A stretch of 64,000 nucleotides of DNA from JAPOUP01 sp965221405 (GCA_965221405.1 CBDCSE010000002.1:620001-684000), one strand, 5' to 3'. Positions 15,950 through 25,675 are shown, numbered from the stretch's first letter. Notes: generated by a model from the letters alone, not told the origin. Numbers and translations are program-made.

Positions 15950-18900
15950 ATGACCGAATTCCGAAAGATCCTGGTCGCCAACCGTGGCGAGATCGCCATT
16001 CGCGTTATGCGCGCGGCGAATGAGCTGGGAAAGCGCACCGTCGCGGTCTACGCCACCGAGGACAAGCTGAGCCTTCATCGTTTCAAGGCCGACGAGGCTT
16101 ACATGATAGGCGACGGCATGGGACCGGTCACGGCCTATCTGTCGATCGAAGAGATCATCCGTGTCGCCAGGGCCTGCGGCGCGGACGCGATCCATCCCGG
16201 ATATGGTCTGCTGTCGGAAAATCCCGCTTTTGCCGAAGCATGTGAGGTTAACGGCATCGCCTTCATAGGGCCCAGACCAGAGACGATGAGAGCGTTGGGC
16301 GACAAGGCGTCAGCCAGAAAAGTCGCCATAGCGTCCGGCCTGCCGGTAATCCCGGCGACTGGTATTCTTGGCGACGATATGGACGAGATCGGGCGACAGG
16401 CCGAGGAAATCGGCTACCCAATGATGCTAAAAGCGTCCTGGGGCGGTGGCGGTCGGGGCATGCGCCCGATTTACGGCCCGGACGAGCTTGCGGACAGAAT
16501 ACTTGAAGGACGGCGTGAGGCGGAAGCCGCCTTCGGCAGTTCCGAGGGATATCTGGAAAGAATGATCCAGCGGGCGCGGCATGTCGAGGTGCAGATTCTC
16601 GGTGATCGTCACGGAAACATCTACCACCTGTGGGAGCGTGACTGCTCGGTACAGCGGCGCAACCAGAAAGTGGTTGAACGCGCCCCAGCCCCGTATCTGA
16701 CCGATGTGCAGCGCGAGCGGCTCTGCGGGCTCGGCAGGAGAATCGCCGAGGCGGTGGGCTACGAATGCGCGGGCACGGTTGAATTCCTTATGGATATGGA
16801 AACCGGTGAGTTTCATTTCATCGAAGTGAATCCGCGGATCCAGGTGGAACACACCGTCACCGAAGAAGTCACCGGGATTGACATCGTGCAGGCGCAGATC
16901 CTCGTAACCGAGGGCGAGAGTCTCGATGAGGCCACGGGAATCTCCTCCCAGGACGACGTCAAGCTCGACGGACATGCCATACAGTGCCGGATCACCACGG
17001 AGGATCCGCACAACAGTTTCATACCGGACTACGGACGGATTACGGCTTACCGTGGCGCGACCGGTATGGGTATCCGCCTTGATGGCGGCACGGCCTATTC
17101 AGGTGCGGTGATCACGCGTTTCTATGATTCCCTTCTTGAGAAGGTAACCGCCTGGGCTCCGACGCCAAAGGCGGCAATCGCCCGCATGGAACGCGCCCTT
17201 CGCGAGTTCAGGATCCGCGGTGTCAGCACGAATATCGATTTCGTCGAGAACCTGCTACGGCATCCGACATTTCTCTCGAACGAATACCACACCAGATTCA
17301 TTGATCAGACGCCTGAACTTTTCGAGTTTTCCCCGCGGCGCGACCGGGCGACGAGGCTTCTCACCTACATCGCCGATGTCACGGTGAACGGGCATCCCGA
17401 CGTCGCGGGCCGTCCGCGTCCGGTGGGCGGACTGAAACTTCCGACTCCCCCGCCGCCGACCCACGACCGGCCCGCGTCGGGCGCGAAGCGGATCCTGGAC
17501 GAATCCGGCCCAGAAGCCGTTGTGGAATGGCTGGCGGGCCGTAAGGAGCTGCTGGTCACGGACACGACCATGCGTGACGGGCATCAATCGCTGCTCGCCA
17601 CGCGCATGCGGTCACTCGACATGATACGGATCGCACCGAATTACGCCACCGATCTGCCGCAGCTGTTCTCGGTCGAATGTTGGGGAGGCGCGACGTTCGA
17701 CGTGGCGTACCGGTTCCTTCTGGAGTGTCCGTGGCAGCGACTTCGTGATCTGCGCTCGGCGATGCCGAACCTGATGACTCAGATGCTGCTACGCGGCTCG
17801 AACTGCGTCGGTTACACCAACTATCCCGACAATCTGGTGCGCGCGTTTGTCGCACGGGCGGCGGAGACCGGCATCGATGTTTTCCGCGTGTTCGATCCTC
17901 TTAACTGGGTGGAGAACATGCGGGTGGCGATGGATGCGGTGCTGGAATCGGGCAAACTCCTTGAAGGTTCGATCTGCTACACCGGAGACGTTCTGGATCC
18001 TGAACGCTCCAGATATGATCTCGGTTACTATGTTGGTATGGCGAGGGAACTGAAGGACGCCGGCTCACATATTCTTGGCCTGAAGGACATGGCGGGGCTC
18101 CTCAAACCGGCCGCCGCGGACGTGCTGGTGAGGACGCTCAAACAGGAGACCGGACTTCCCGTGCACCTGCATACCCATGACACCGCGGGAATTGCCTGCG
18201 CCACGATCCTCGCCGCGAGCGAGGCTGGCGCCGATATCGTCGACTGCGCCATGGACAGCCTTTCCGGCAACACAAGCCAGGCCACTCTTGGAACCGTTAT
18301 CGAGGCGTTGCGCCGCTCTGACCGAGATACCGGTCTCGACATAAACGCCGTTCGGCGGATCTCGAATTACTGGGAAGCCGTCCGGAACCACCTCGCGGCA
18401 TTCGAATCAGGTCTTCAGGCACCCGCCTCTGAAGTCTACCTGCACGAGATGCCCGGCGGGCAGTTCACGAATCTAAAGGCCCAGGCGCGCTCAATGGGAC
18501 TGGAGGAGCGCTGGCATGAGGTAGCGCAGGCCTACGCTGATGTCAGCCGCATGTTCGGCGATATCATAAAGGTCACGCCTACTTCCAAGGTGGTGGGCGA
18601 TATGGCGCTGATGATGGTCAGCCAGGGTCTGACCCGGAAAGACGTCGAGGATCCCGAAACGGAGGTGAGTTTCCCTCATAGCGTGATCGAAATGATGGAG
18701 GGACAGGTCGGCAGGCCAAAGGGTGGATTTCCTCCGGGTATGGTCAGGAAAGTACTGAAAGGCCGGAAACCGTTGACGGGACGCCCGGGCGCACTGCTCG
18801 CGCCGGAGAACATGGAGGCCCGGCGGGCAAAGATCTCCGCGGAACTTGGTGTCGGGATCGATGACGAGGACCTGATCGGGTATCTCATGTATCCGAAGGT

Positions 18901-19390
18901 CTTCACCGAATATATGGAGCGTCATTCGGTCTATGGTCCGGTGCGAACGCTACCGACACGTACGTTCTTCTACGGAATGGAGCCCGGTGAGGAGATCACC
19001 GCCGAGATCGATCCCGGAAAAACGCTTGAAATCCGGCTTCAGGCTGTTGGCGAGACCCATGAGGACGGATACGTGAGAGTCTTTTTCGAGCTCAATGGAC
19101 AGCCCCGCGTCGTGCGGGTCTCCGACCATCAGGCCAGTTCAGGGAAAGTGGCGCGTCCGAAAGCCAATGCCGGGAATCCATTACATGTCGGAGCACCGAT
19201 GCCGGGCGTCGTCGCATCGGTCGCGGTGAAGGCGGGCGCCGAGGTTACCAAAGGGGAACTGCTGCTGACCGTTGAGGCCATGAAAATGGAAACCGGACTG
19301 CACGCGGAACGCGACGGAATCATTGGAACCGTCCATGTCACGCCTGGAACACAGATAGACGCGAAGGATCTGCTGGTCGAGATGGAATGA
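15950..19390 (+). CDS. pyc: Pyruvate carboxylase
   Basis: A single-chain 1146-residue pyruvate carboxylase that makes oxaloacetate from pyruvate and bicarbonate using ATP and biotin. Domain order is complete: biotin carboxylase (residues 1 to about 450, KILVANRGEIAIRVMRAA, glycine-rich ASWGGGGRGM, FIEVNPRIQVEHTVTE), carboxyltransferase (starting near 530, LLVTDTTMRDGHQSLLATRM, metal site HLHTHDTAG), the allosteric/tetramerisation region, and a C-terminal biotinyl domain with VEAMKMETG (biotinyl Lys at residue 1112). It is monocistronic here; the IS1634 element lies just downstream without damaging it. Confidence 0.97.
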   Translation: MTEFRKILVANRGEIAIRVMRAANELGKRTVAVYATEDKLSLHRFKADEAYMIGDGMGPVTAYLSIEEIIRVARACGADAIHPGYGLLSENPAFAEACEVNGIAFIGPRPETMRALGDKASARKVAIASGLPVIPATGILGDDMDEIGRQAEEIGYPMMLKASWGGGGRGMRPIYGPDELADRILEGRREAEAAFGSSEGYLERMIQRARHVEVQILGDRHGNIYHLWERDCSVQRRNQKVVERAPAPYLTDVQRERLCGLGRRIAEAVGYECAGTVEFLMDMETGEFHFIEVNPRIQVEHTVTEEVTGIDIVQAQILVTEGESLDEATGISSQDDVKLDGHAIQCRITTEDPHNSFIPDYGRITAYRGATGMGIRLDGGTAYSGAVITRFYDSLLEKVTAWAPTPKAAIARMERALREFRIRGVSTNIDFVENLLRHPTFLSNEYHTRFIDQTPELFEFSPRRDRATRLLTYIADVTVNGHPDVAGRPRPVGGLKLPTPPPPTHDRPASGAKRILDESGPEAVVEWLAGRKELLVTDTTMRDGHQSLLATRMRSLDMIRIAPNYATDLPQLFSVECWGGATFDVAYRFLLECPWQRLRDLRSAMPNLMTQMLLRGSNCVGYTNYPDNLVRAFVARAAETGIDVFRVFDPLNWVENMRVAMDAVLESGKLLEGSICYTGDVLDPERSRYDLGYYVGMARELKDAGSHILGLKDMAGLLKPAAADVLVRTLKQETGLPVHLHTHDTAGIACATILAASEAGADIVDCAMDSLSGNTSQATLGTVIEALRRSDRDTGLDINAVRRISNYWEAVRNHLAAFESGLQAPASEVYLHEMPGGQFTNLKAQARSMGLEERWHEVAQAYADVSRMFGDIIKVTPTSKVVGDMALMMVSQGLTRKDVEDPETEVSFPHSVIEMMEGQVGRPKGGFPPGMVRKVLKGRKPLTGRPGALLAPENMEARRAKISAELGVGIDDEDLIGYLMYPKVFTEYMERHSVYGPVRTLPTRTFFYGMEPGEEITAEIDPGKTLEIRLQAVGETHEDGYVRVFFELNGQPRVVRVSDHQASSGKVARPKANAGNPLHVGAPMPGVVASVAVKAGAEVTKGELLLTVEAMKMETGLHAERDGIIGTVHVTPGTQIDAKDLLVEME

Positions 19391-19534
19391 CGGAGGTTTG
19401 CCTGTTCCGGGGCAGCTTCGGACCTGACGCGCCCTGGGTTCGGCCCAAGTTTATCGGGTGAACTCAATTCGACCGCGTCACGGTTCTGATTCATTGTTCA
19501 CCCGCCGCGGTACGGTCGCATACATCAGGTCCGG

Positions 19535-19609
19535 CGTTTCAGCCGCTATCCGACCGGTATCTTTCATGGGCGATGATCCGGACGGTGGCGTCCCGGAATG
19601 GGGCAGCTC
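19535..19609 (+). repeat. Left copy of the long target duplication around the IS1634 element
   Basis: This 75-base stretch (starting CGTTTCAGCCGCTATCC) is identical to 21534-21608 on the far side of the IS. The last two bases also fit the IS terminal repeat, so the true duplication is 73-75 bp. Confidence 0.9.
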
Positions 19610-21533
19610 CTGACTTCGACGGTTTACCGGAATTCTGAGCGCGGCGTCAAATGTAACGCATTGAACAAAAACGCTTTTCATGTTTTCAGTTCGATTTGGC
19701 GGTCTGTAGTGCCTGGCGGCGATTTATGTTCCTGGCAAAGCCGGCCGGATGGCCATGCTGAACGTATGTTCATTCGCGTTAAATCCACTCCAAACTCACC
19801 CAGGAAATCGGTGCAGATCGTCGAATCCGTTCGTGTCGACGGAAAAATACGCCAGCGCATCCTGCGTCATGCCGGTGTCGCTCACGACGATCGGGAAAAA
19901 CAGGCGCTCTGGAAAATCGCGGAGCATATCAAGGCCAAAATGCTCCACGAGCGACAGCCCGGTCTTTTCCCGCCAGAACATGTCGCTGAGATGGCGATTG
20001 AATCGAGCCGTAAGCCAAAGGACGCCCTTCCGACTGACGACCTGGGTTCGTTATACGAAGAGCAACGGGTGATCAGCGGCATCCACGAGGTCTATGGACA
20101 CGTCTACCGCGCTATCGGGCTCGATCACATTCTCTCGGCAAAACAACAGAAGATATCCAATCGAATTCTGTATCACACGGTGCTGGCCCGAATTGCCAAT
20201 CCTGAGGGCAGGCGTTCGGGCGTGCGGTTTCTCAAGCAGGACTTCGGTGTCAGCATTGCCCTGGAAAAGGTCTATCGCATGATGGACCTCCTCGACGAAG
20301 CCGCGATCGGGCGTATTCGTGAGCGGACCGCGGCGACAACACGGTCATTGTTTCCGGACCCCATTGATCTCGTCTCATTTGACTGCACAACGCTGTTTTT
20401 CGGGTCCCGTTGCGAAGATACGCTCCGCGCCCTTGGATATGGTAAGGATGGCAGACATGGCGAGGTGCAGGTTCTCCTGGCCCTGGCGGTAACGCGGAGC
20501 GGTTTGCCCATCGGGTATGAGGTCTTTCCCGGCAATATGTGGGAAGGGAATGGCTTTCTCCCGGCGCTCCGGACACTGCATCCGGATACACGTCAGGCCG
20601 TGATTGTTGCGGATGCCGGGATGTCCAGCGACAGGAATCTCACCGATCTTGGGAACCGGGGCTGTTCCCACATTGTCGGAGCGCGTCTGCGGGGTTTTCC
20701 AAAGGCTGTGAAAGACCGCGTTCTCAAGGTGAACCGATATCGAAACGTCATGGGGGAGACCATCAAGGTCGGTGTCTTTCGTCATGATGGACGCCGGATT
20801 GTGGTTTCCTATAACCCCAAGCGTGCTCGCAAGGACGCCCGGGACCGGGAAAAGGCGCTTACCAGGCTGTTACGCCGGTTAAGGAACAGCGATGCGCCTG
20901 AACAGTTGCCTGGGAAGGGTGGCTATCACCGCTTCGTTCGGATTGCTGGCGATGCGCATATTGAGTTGGATACGGACAGGATCAAAGCCGAGGAAGCCTG
21001 GGATGGGTTGCACGGCGTGGTAACCAGGCTCAAAGGCATGCCCGTGGCGGAACTGTTCAACCAATATCGCCAACTCTGGCAGGTGGAGGAAAGTTTCCGA
21101 ATTACCAAACACGATCTACGGGCACGCCCAGTCTTCCACTGGACCGAACGTCGTATCCGGGCCCATCCTGCGATTTCATTCATGGCCTACGCCTGTGTGC
21201 GTCATCTTGCCTACCGCGTCGCGGCGCAAAAACAGCCCATGTCGCCGAAAGTGATCCAAACCGCACTGAGACAGCGCCAGTTCTCGGTCTTGCACGATCC
21301 CGAAAACAGCAAACACCACGCGATCCCCTCAATGCCGGGTGCAGAAGCGAAAGCCATTTACGCAACGCTGGGGCTGGCGACAACGACGCGTCCTTTTGAG
21401 ATCAGGAAACCGGATGGCAAGCCACAAGGAGACTGGATCCACGTCTTTTCCCAAATTTCGAATGTAGTGCCTGGCAAAAATTATAACTTACTGAAAATAA
21501 ATGTTTTTTTAAAATAAACCGTCGAAGTCAGGA
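19608..21533 (+). mobile_element. Complete IS1634-family insertion sequence
   Basis: The element is about 1926 bp and is bounded by perfect 19-bp inverted repeats, TCCTGACTTCGACGGTTTA at 19608 and its reverse complement ending at 21533. It carries one long transposase gene and is flanked by 73-75 bp identical direct repeats. IS1634-type elements are known for long, variable target duplications. The identity of the duplications indicates a fairly recent insertion, in the pyc to HMG-CoA-lyase intergenic space. Confidence 0.93.
19766..21517 (+). CDS. IS1634-family transposase
   Basis: A 583-residue DDE transposase of the IS4 superfamily, IS1634 group. The N-terminus MFIRVKSTPNSPRKSVQIVE is typical. 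Catalytic candidates are LVSFDCTTLFF (first Asp), VIVADAGMSSDRNL (second Asp) and QLWQVEESFRITKHDLRARP (Glu in the YREK-like region, followed by PVFHWTERRIRAH). The frame is open upstream to 19598, but the start at 19766 gives the normal family N-terminus. No frameshift; it looks functional. Codon use is less GC-biased than in the flanking genes. Confidence 0.94.
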   Translation: MFIRVKSTPNSPRKSVQIVESVRVDGKIRQRILRHAGVAHDDREKQALWKIAEHIKAKMLHERQPGLFPPEHVAEMAIESSRKPKDALPTDDLGSLYEEQRVISGIHEVYGHVYRAIGLDHILSAKQQKISNRILYHTVLARIANPEGRRSGVRFLKQDFGVSIALEKVYRMMDLLDEAAIGRIRERTAATTRSLFPDPIDLVSFDCTTLFFGSRCEDTLRALGYGKDGRHGEVQVLLALAVTRSGLPIGYEVFPGNMWEGNGFLPALRTLHPDTRQAVIVADAGMSSDRNLTDLGNRGCSHIVGARLRGFPKAVKDRVLKVNRYRNVMGETIKVGVFRHDGRRIVVSYNPKRARKDARDREKALTRLLRRLRNSDAPEQLPGKGGYHRFVRIAGDAHIELDTDRIKAEEAWDGLHGVVTRLKGMPVAELFNQYRQLWQVEESFRITKHDLRARPVFHWTERRIRAHPAISFMAYACVRHLAYRVAAQKQPMSPKVIQTALRQRQFSVLHDPENSKHHAIPSMPGAEAKAIYATLGLATTTRPFEIRKPDGKPQGDWIHVFSQISNVVPGKNYNLLKINVFLK

Positions 21534-21608
21534 CGTTTCAGCCGCTATCCGACCGGTATCTTTCATGGGCGATGATCCGGACGGTGGCGTCCCGGAATGG
21601 GGCAGCTC
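21534..21608 (+). repeat. Right copy of the long target duplication around the IS1634 element
   Basis: Identical over 75 bases to 19535-19609; it starts immediately after the right terminal repeat of the element. Confidence 0.9.
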
Positions 21609-21674
21609 TCTTGAGGCCTCCTGAAAGGCTTGGTCCGACGCGTTAGGGATTCCGAAGAAGTAGACCAGCTTTTG

Positions 21675-22619
21675 TCAGGCGGCCCGTTGCAACTTGGGCC
21701 AGCCTTTGGGCAGGCCCGCATCGGGTAGAAAGCCATAAAGCGGCTCATCCGGCAGGGCGATGCGCAGGATATCGCGGACCCGCATCAGCCGGTCGAGGTT
21801 GATCCCCGTGTCATAACCCATCGCCTCAAGCATGAAAGCGAGGTCCTCCGTCACGACATTACCGCTTGCGCCAGGGGCTGCGGGACACCCACCGAGCCCG
21901 GCAAGGGATGCATCGAGGGTATCGATACCCTCGTCCAGAGCCGCCAGCGCATTGGCGAGACCAAGTCCGCGCGTGTTGTGCAGATGCACGCCGGTTAAAC
22001 GCTCCGTTCCGATCTCAGCGCGCACGGCGCGCAGCCGTGTGCCGATCGCCAGGGGAGTCGCGTAGCCAGCCGTGTCCGACAGTCCGATTTCCGCGGCTCC
22101 CGCCTCTGTCGCGCGCACCGCAAGACGCCGCAATCCATCCAATGGCACCGCCCCCTCAATCGAGCAACCGAAAGCGGTGGCGAGACCGACCTCGAAACGT
22201 GGGCGCACCTCTACGGCCACCTCATCGACCGCAGCGCGGATGGCTCGGATTTCCTCGATCATCTGGTCATGGCCGCGATTGACGTTGCGCCGGGAATGCG
22301 TCTCCGAGGCGGAGAGGGGCAGCGAGATTTTATGTGCGCCAGATGCGATGGCCGCCACAGCGCCGCGCAGGTTAGGCACCAGAACCGCGACGGTGAGTCC
22401 CGGGATTTTACGGGCGTGCGCAACGAGCTCCGCTGTGTCGGCCATCTGCGGGAACGCCTGATAATTCACGAAGGAGCCGACTTCGATCTCGCGCACGCCT
22501 GCCCCTGCCTCGGCGTCGATCCACGCTTTCTTGACCTGAAGTGGGATCGGTTCTGCAAGTGATTGCAATCCGTCGCGAGGACCAACCTCGCTGATCAGTA
22601 TTCTGCGGCGCATCGGCAC
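21675..22619 (-). CDS. Hydroxymethylglutaryl-CoA lyase family protein
   Basis: A 314-residue member of the HMG-CoA lyase branch of the DRE-TIM metallolyases. Visible are the catalytic N-terminal ISEVGPRDGLQSL, EVGSFVNYQAFPQM, the metal-binding histidines in GVHLHNTRGLGLAN, and the lid motif GLGGCPAAPGASGNVVTED with the conserved cysteine. The family cleaves 3-hydroxy-3-methylglutaryl-CoA, or related citramalyl-type CoA esters, to acetyl-CoA plus a keto acid. It is divergent from, and 70 bases away from, a CaiB-type CoA-transferase gene. The pair could activate and cleave a free hydroxy-dicarboxylic acid. Confidence 0.9.
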   Translation of the reverse strand: MPMRRRILISEVGPRDGLQSLAEPIPLQVKKAWIDAEAGAGVREIEVGSFVNYQAFPQMADTAELVAHARKIPGLTVAVLVPNLRGAVAAIASGAHKISLPLSASETHSRRNVNRGHDQMIEEIRAIRAAVDEVAVEVRPRFEVGLATAFGCSIEGAVPLDGLRRLAVRATEAGAAEIGLSDTAGYATPLAIGTRLRAVRAEIGTERLTGVHLHNTRGLGLANALAALDEGIDTLDASLAGLGGCPAAPGASGNVVTEDLAFMLEAMGYDTGINLDRLMRVRDILRIALPDEPLYGFLPDAGLPKGWPKLQRAA

Positions 22620-22689
22620 AGGCTTTCCGTTGATCCATCGATATGTCTATATCCCGTCCAATCATCTTTTCTCAAGCTGAAGGGCATTC

Positions 22690-23847
22690 ATGGATTATCT
22701 TTCCGATATCCGCGTGATCGAATTTTCCCATATGGTCATGGGACCGACGACGGGCATGATTCTCGGCGATCTGGGGGCCGAGGTGATCAAGATCGAACCC
22801 ATCGGTGGGGATAAGACGCGGGCACTGTCCGGCTCGGGAGCGGGCTATTTCGCGATGTTCAACCGCAACAAGAGGTCAGTGACGCTGAATCTGAGATCGG
22901 ACGAGGGATCTGAACTCGCGCATCGGCTGATCGGCTCGGCGGATGTCGTGATCGAGAATTTCCGCAAGGGCGCATTGGACGAGTTGGGACTTGGTCCCGA
23001 GGCGGTCCAAGTACGCCATCCGGGAGTGATCTACCATTCCTGCAAAGGTTTCCTGTCGGGTCCCTACGAGGATCGGACCGCGCTTGACGAGGTCGCGCAG
23101 ATGATGGGCGGGCTGGCCTACATGACTGGGCCAAGCGGGCGTCCCCTGCGGGCGGGTAGCTCCGTCATCGACATCGCCGGAGCGATGTTCGGCGTCATCG
23201 GTATCCTCGCGGCCCTGCATGGACGCGGGCGGGGTGGGCATATCACCTCCGCGCTCTACGAGACGACCGCCTTTCTCGTGGGCCAGCATATAGCGCAGAA
23301 AGCCGTGACCGGCAGCGCCGCACCTCCAATGCCCGAGCGCGTCTCCGCCTGGGCGGTCTATGATGTGTTCGACACCGCCGACAGTCAGGTCTTTGTTGGT
23401 GTCGTGAGCAACGGGCAGTGGTGCGCTTTCTGCCGGGCCTTCGGCTTCAATGACTGGGCGGAAGATGACGCGCTTGCGACCAATTCCGGGCGGGTTGCCG
23501 CACGGGAGGTGATCCTGCCGCGCCTGCGCGAGATGTTCTTGACGAGGACGTCGGATGATCTGATGGCGAGACTTGCGAAAGCAGGCCTGCCACATGCGCC
23601 GATCCGGCGACCGGAGGATTTATCCAATGATCCGCATCTTGCGGAGCGTGGTATGCAGAGCCTGCGTCTGCCTGATAGCGGCGAGGCGGTCGATCTGCCG
23701 AACCTGCCTATCGAGATCGATGGTGCACGCGCGCGCCTTCACCATGATATTCCCGCGCCGGGCGGTGACACCGATGAAGTTCTGGCTGGGCTTGGTTTGA
23801 GCGCGAAAGATCTGGTGCGACTGAAAGAGACAGGGGTTGCGGGATGA
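22690..23847 (+). CDS. CaiB/BaiF family CoA-transferase
   Basis: A 385-residue class III CoA-transferase. The N-terminus reads MDYLSDIRVIEFSHMVMGP, followed by LGDLGAEVIKIEPIGGDKTR, GYFAMFNRNKRSVTLNL, the catalytic-Asp region of the family near DRTALDEVAQMMGGLAYMTG, and the C-terminal PHAPIRRPEDLSNDPHL. These enzymes move CoA from succinyl-CoA or similar donors to a carboxylic acid by a glutamyl/aspartyl anhydride mechanism. Its partner is probably the divergent HMG-CoA lyase gene. The acceptor (3-hydroxy-3-methylglutarate, citramalate or other) cannot be fixed from the sequence. Confidence 0.9.
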   Translation: MDYLSDIRVIEFSHMVMGPTTGMILGDLGAEVIKIEPIGGDKTRALSGSGAGYFAMFNRNKRSVTLNLRSDEGSELAHRLIGSADVVIENFRKGALDELGLGPEAVQVRHPGVIYHSCKGFLSGPYEDRTALDEVAQMMGGLAYMTGPSGRPLRAGSSVIDIAGAMFGVIGILAALHGRGRGGHITSALYETTAFLVGQHIAQKAVTGSAAPPMPERVSAWAVYDVFDTADSQVFVGVVSNGQWCAFCRAFGFNDWAEDDALATNSGRVAAREVILPRLREMFLTRTSDDLMARLAKAGLPHAPIRRPEDLSNDPHLAERGMQSLRLPDSGEAVDLPNLPIEIDGARARLHHDIPAPGGDTDEVLAGLGLSAKDLVRLKETGVAG

Positions 23848-24070
23848 GCGTATCCGCGCGGATGCAGCAGCCAACACGCCACGCCACGCCTATCGGCGAA
23901 TCGATTATCTGCCACTCGACGGTAGTCCAGGATGGATGCGACAGGATATCGATAGCGTTACCGGCCCAGACTGCGGACGACCGCCAATACGGCATATTCG
24001 AGTGGCGTGGGAGAGTCCCTTTTTTCCCTTGCAGACTGCCGGGTCGTCCATTATAATCCCGATCTGGAGC

Positions 24071-24145
24071 GCGGGCGTAGCTCAGGGGTAGAGCATTACC
24101 TTGCCAAGGTAAGGGCCGTGAGTTCGAATCTCATCGCCCGCTCCA
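24071..24145 (+). tRNA. tRNA-Gly (anticodon GCC)
   Basis: The acceptor stem GCGGGCG pairs with CGCCCGC; the D arm is GCTCAGGGGTAGAGC; the anticodon stem TTACC/GGTAA encloses TTGCCAA with anticodon GCC; the T arm is GTGAGTTCGAATCTCAT. The terminal CCA is encoded (24143-24145). It marks the left edge of an accessory stretch that continues to about 30.2 kb. Confidence 0.97.
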
Positions 24146-24672
24146 ATAATCCATTGTCCTTTTCCGCGACGGCTCTCCCTCCCGTAGCGAGAGTTGTCAG
24201 TGGAACCTGTCGTCAGCGCCCGGTGTTTCATTGATTCCTTCGCTTTCGTCTGTGAAGGTGAAGCCACCCTGAACCGTCAGGGCGACGGATCCGTCGCTGT
24301 CCGTGACTTCGGCCGTGCCGTTTGCTGCGCCGCATCCGGCAGGACAAGCGCGTCCGCCACCGTGGGAGCGGGCGACATGAATCCGGGTATTCCCGTCCGT
24401 GTTTTCACTCGGGCCGCCGGAACATGTAGCGGTTTCACACCCACCAGATGACATTCCGGGCGGAAAACGCCGCTGGAACGCTGGTCGCGGCGTTGGGACG
24501 CATGGTCCGTTCCGGCCACAACTTGCCCTGAAGCCGCGAACGCGCTCCAGCGGCCCGCTCACGCGCCGTCAGGGGTCAGGAAGGGTTGGGGAGGGCAAGA
24601 GAACCCCCGGCGATCTCCCGCCAGGGGTCGTGGTCTGGGTCGTGAAGCGACTATTATTGAAGGTCGGCTACG
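24146..24672. other. Intergenic, nothing firmly recognised
   Basis: About 530 bases between tRNA-Gly and the TbpB-like relic. A minus-strand frame ending at 24197 contains SDGSVALTVQGGFTF, which resembles a beta-strand-rich surface protein tail, but no start or family can be assigned. Confidence 0.4.
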
Positions 24673-24950
24673 TTAGTTATGGACGCCGAACGCGCCCTGT
24701 ATCTGGATTTGGCTCTGCGTATCGGACAATGGCCTGTTGGCCGCGAAATCGCCCGCGATCCCGCCAGGTTCCCCACCGACTGCCGTACCATGGAACCCGG
24801 CGTTCCATGTGCCTCTGCTGCCCGTGCCTTCTTTGATGGTCGCCGTTCCGCTCATGGAGGCGCCGATGCCTGTCTGCTCCAGGGTGATCTCGGATACGCC
24901 AGCCCTATTTCCAAGGGCTTCAGTTAGGGCAGTTAGTCGCAGCTTTCGGA
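24673..24950 (-). pseudogene. C-terminal relic of a TbpB-like beta-barrel surface protein
   Basis: The last ~75 codons encode MSGTATIKEGTGSRGTWNAG, then GEPGGIAGDFAAN and IQGAFG at the C-terminus. This is the pattern of the transferrin-binding-protein-like C-terminal beta-barrel seen in many alphaproteobacterial lipoproteins. No N-terminal part, signal peptide or lipobox precedes it; upstream sequence merges directly into the end of another gene. It is therefore a 5'-truncated remnant. Confidence 0.55.
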
Positions 24951-24958
24951 GCGGGATG

Positions 24959-25456
24959 CTACCAGAACCAGCCATTATAACTCCGACAGGCGTCCCCTGA
25001 CATCCGGTAGGAGACCTCGCTCCGGGCGGGCGCAATGTCGAAAGGCAGAGCATCTGGCGAGACAAACCCAGTGGGGGAGTAGGGAGGCTTCAGGCGCACC
25101 GTGAAATCAACGAAGGCCAGAAAGAGGGGGCCGTCATCCGTTTGGAACCAGAGCGTTTCCTCATGGTTGCGTCCCGGCTCCAGGGCGACCTTGAACCGGT
25201 TGCCGGGCATGGGTTGTCCATCGTGAGCACGAATCTTGCGGCTGAATTGAATCGACACCTCAGGGAACTCTGTCATGTCTGACGGAAACTGGTCCCACCC
25301 CGCCGTGCGAACCTTCAGGCAGATGGGAGCCTTGCAGGCAATGGCGTACGTGTCCGTGCACTTCTCAAACCCGACCGTCGGCCGTTGCTGCGCCAGTGTC
25401 GGCACAGCCAGCAGGGCCATGAGCGCTGTTGCCTTTATAATTGCCAGTCGCTGCAT
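24959..25456 (-). CDS. Secreted protein of unknown function
   Basis: A 165-residue protein with a clear Sec signal peptide (MQRLAIIKATALMALLAVPT, cleavage likely after TLA). AAGGAG at proper spacing supports the start at 25456. The mature part begins QQRPTVGFEKCTDTYAIACK and has five cysteines (two close pairs, one near the C-terminus), suggesting disulphides in the periplasm or outside the cell. It ends in SYNGWFW. I do not recognise the family. The gene is in the accessory stretch after tRNA-Gly. Confidence 0.75.
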   Translation of the reverse strand: MQRLAIIKATALMALLAVPTLAQQRPTVGFEKCTDTYAIACKAPICLKVRTAGWDQFPSDMTEFPEVSIQFSRKIRAHDGQPMPGNRFKVALEPGRNHEETLWFQTDDGPLFLAFVDFTVRLKPPYSPTGFVSPDALPFDIAPARSEVSYRMSGDACRSYNGWFW

Positions 25457-25675
25457 AATGGGTCTCCTTGTGTCAGTGCCATTCGGCAAGGGTAGCAGAG
25501 GGGCGGGCCGTTTACAAGGATCCCGCGATTTGTCGATTTGTCAGGGGGTGTCCCACGCCAGTTCCGGTCGATTTTCGTTGACACCGTGTGCATTCCGTCG
25601 CACGTGCGCGGGCGCGTGCAGGGGGTCTGGAAGTTTCCGCTGGCCTTCCCGCGCAGCGTGTGCGATACTGAAGGC

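Noticed and set aside
16427..17011. 194-codon frame antisense to pyc
   Set aside because: Lies entirely inside the biotin carboxylase domain of an intact pyc; no start signal.
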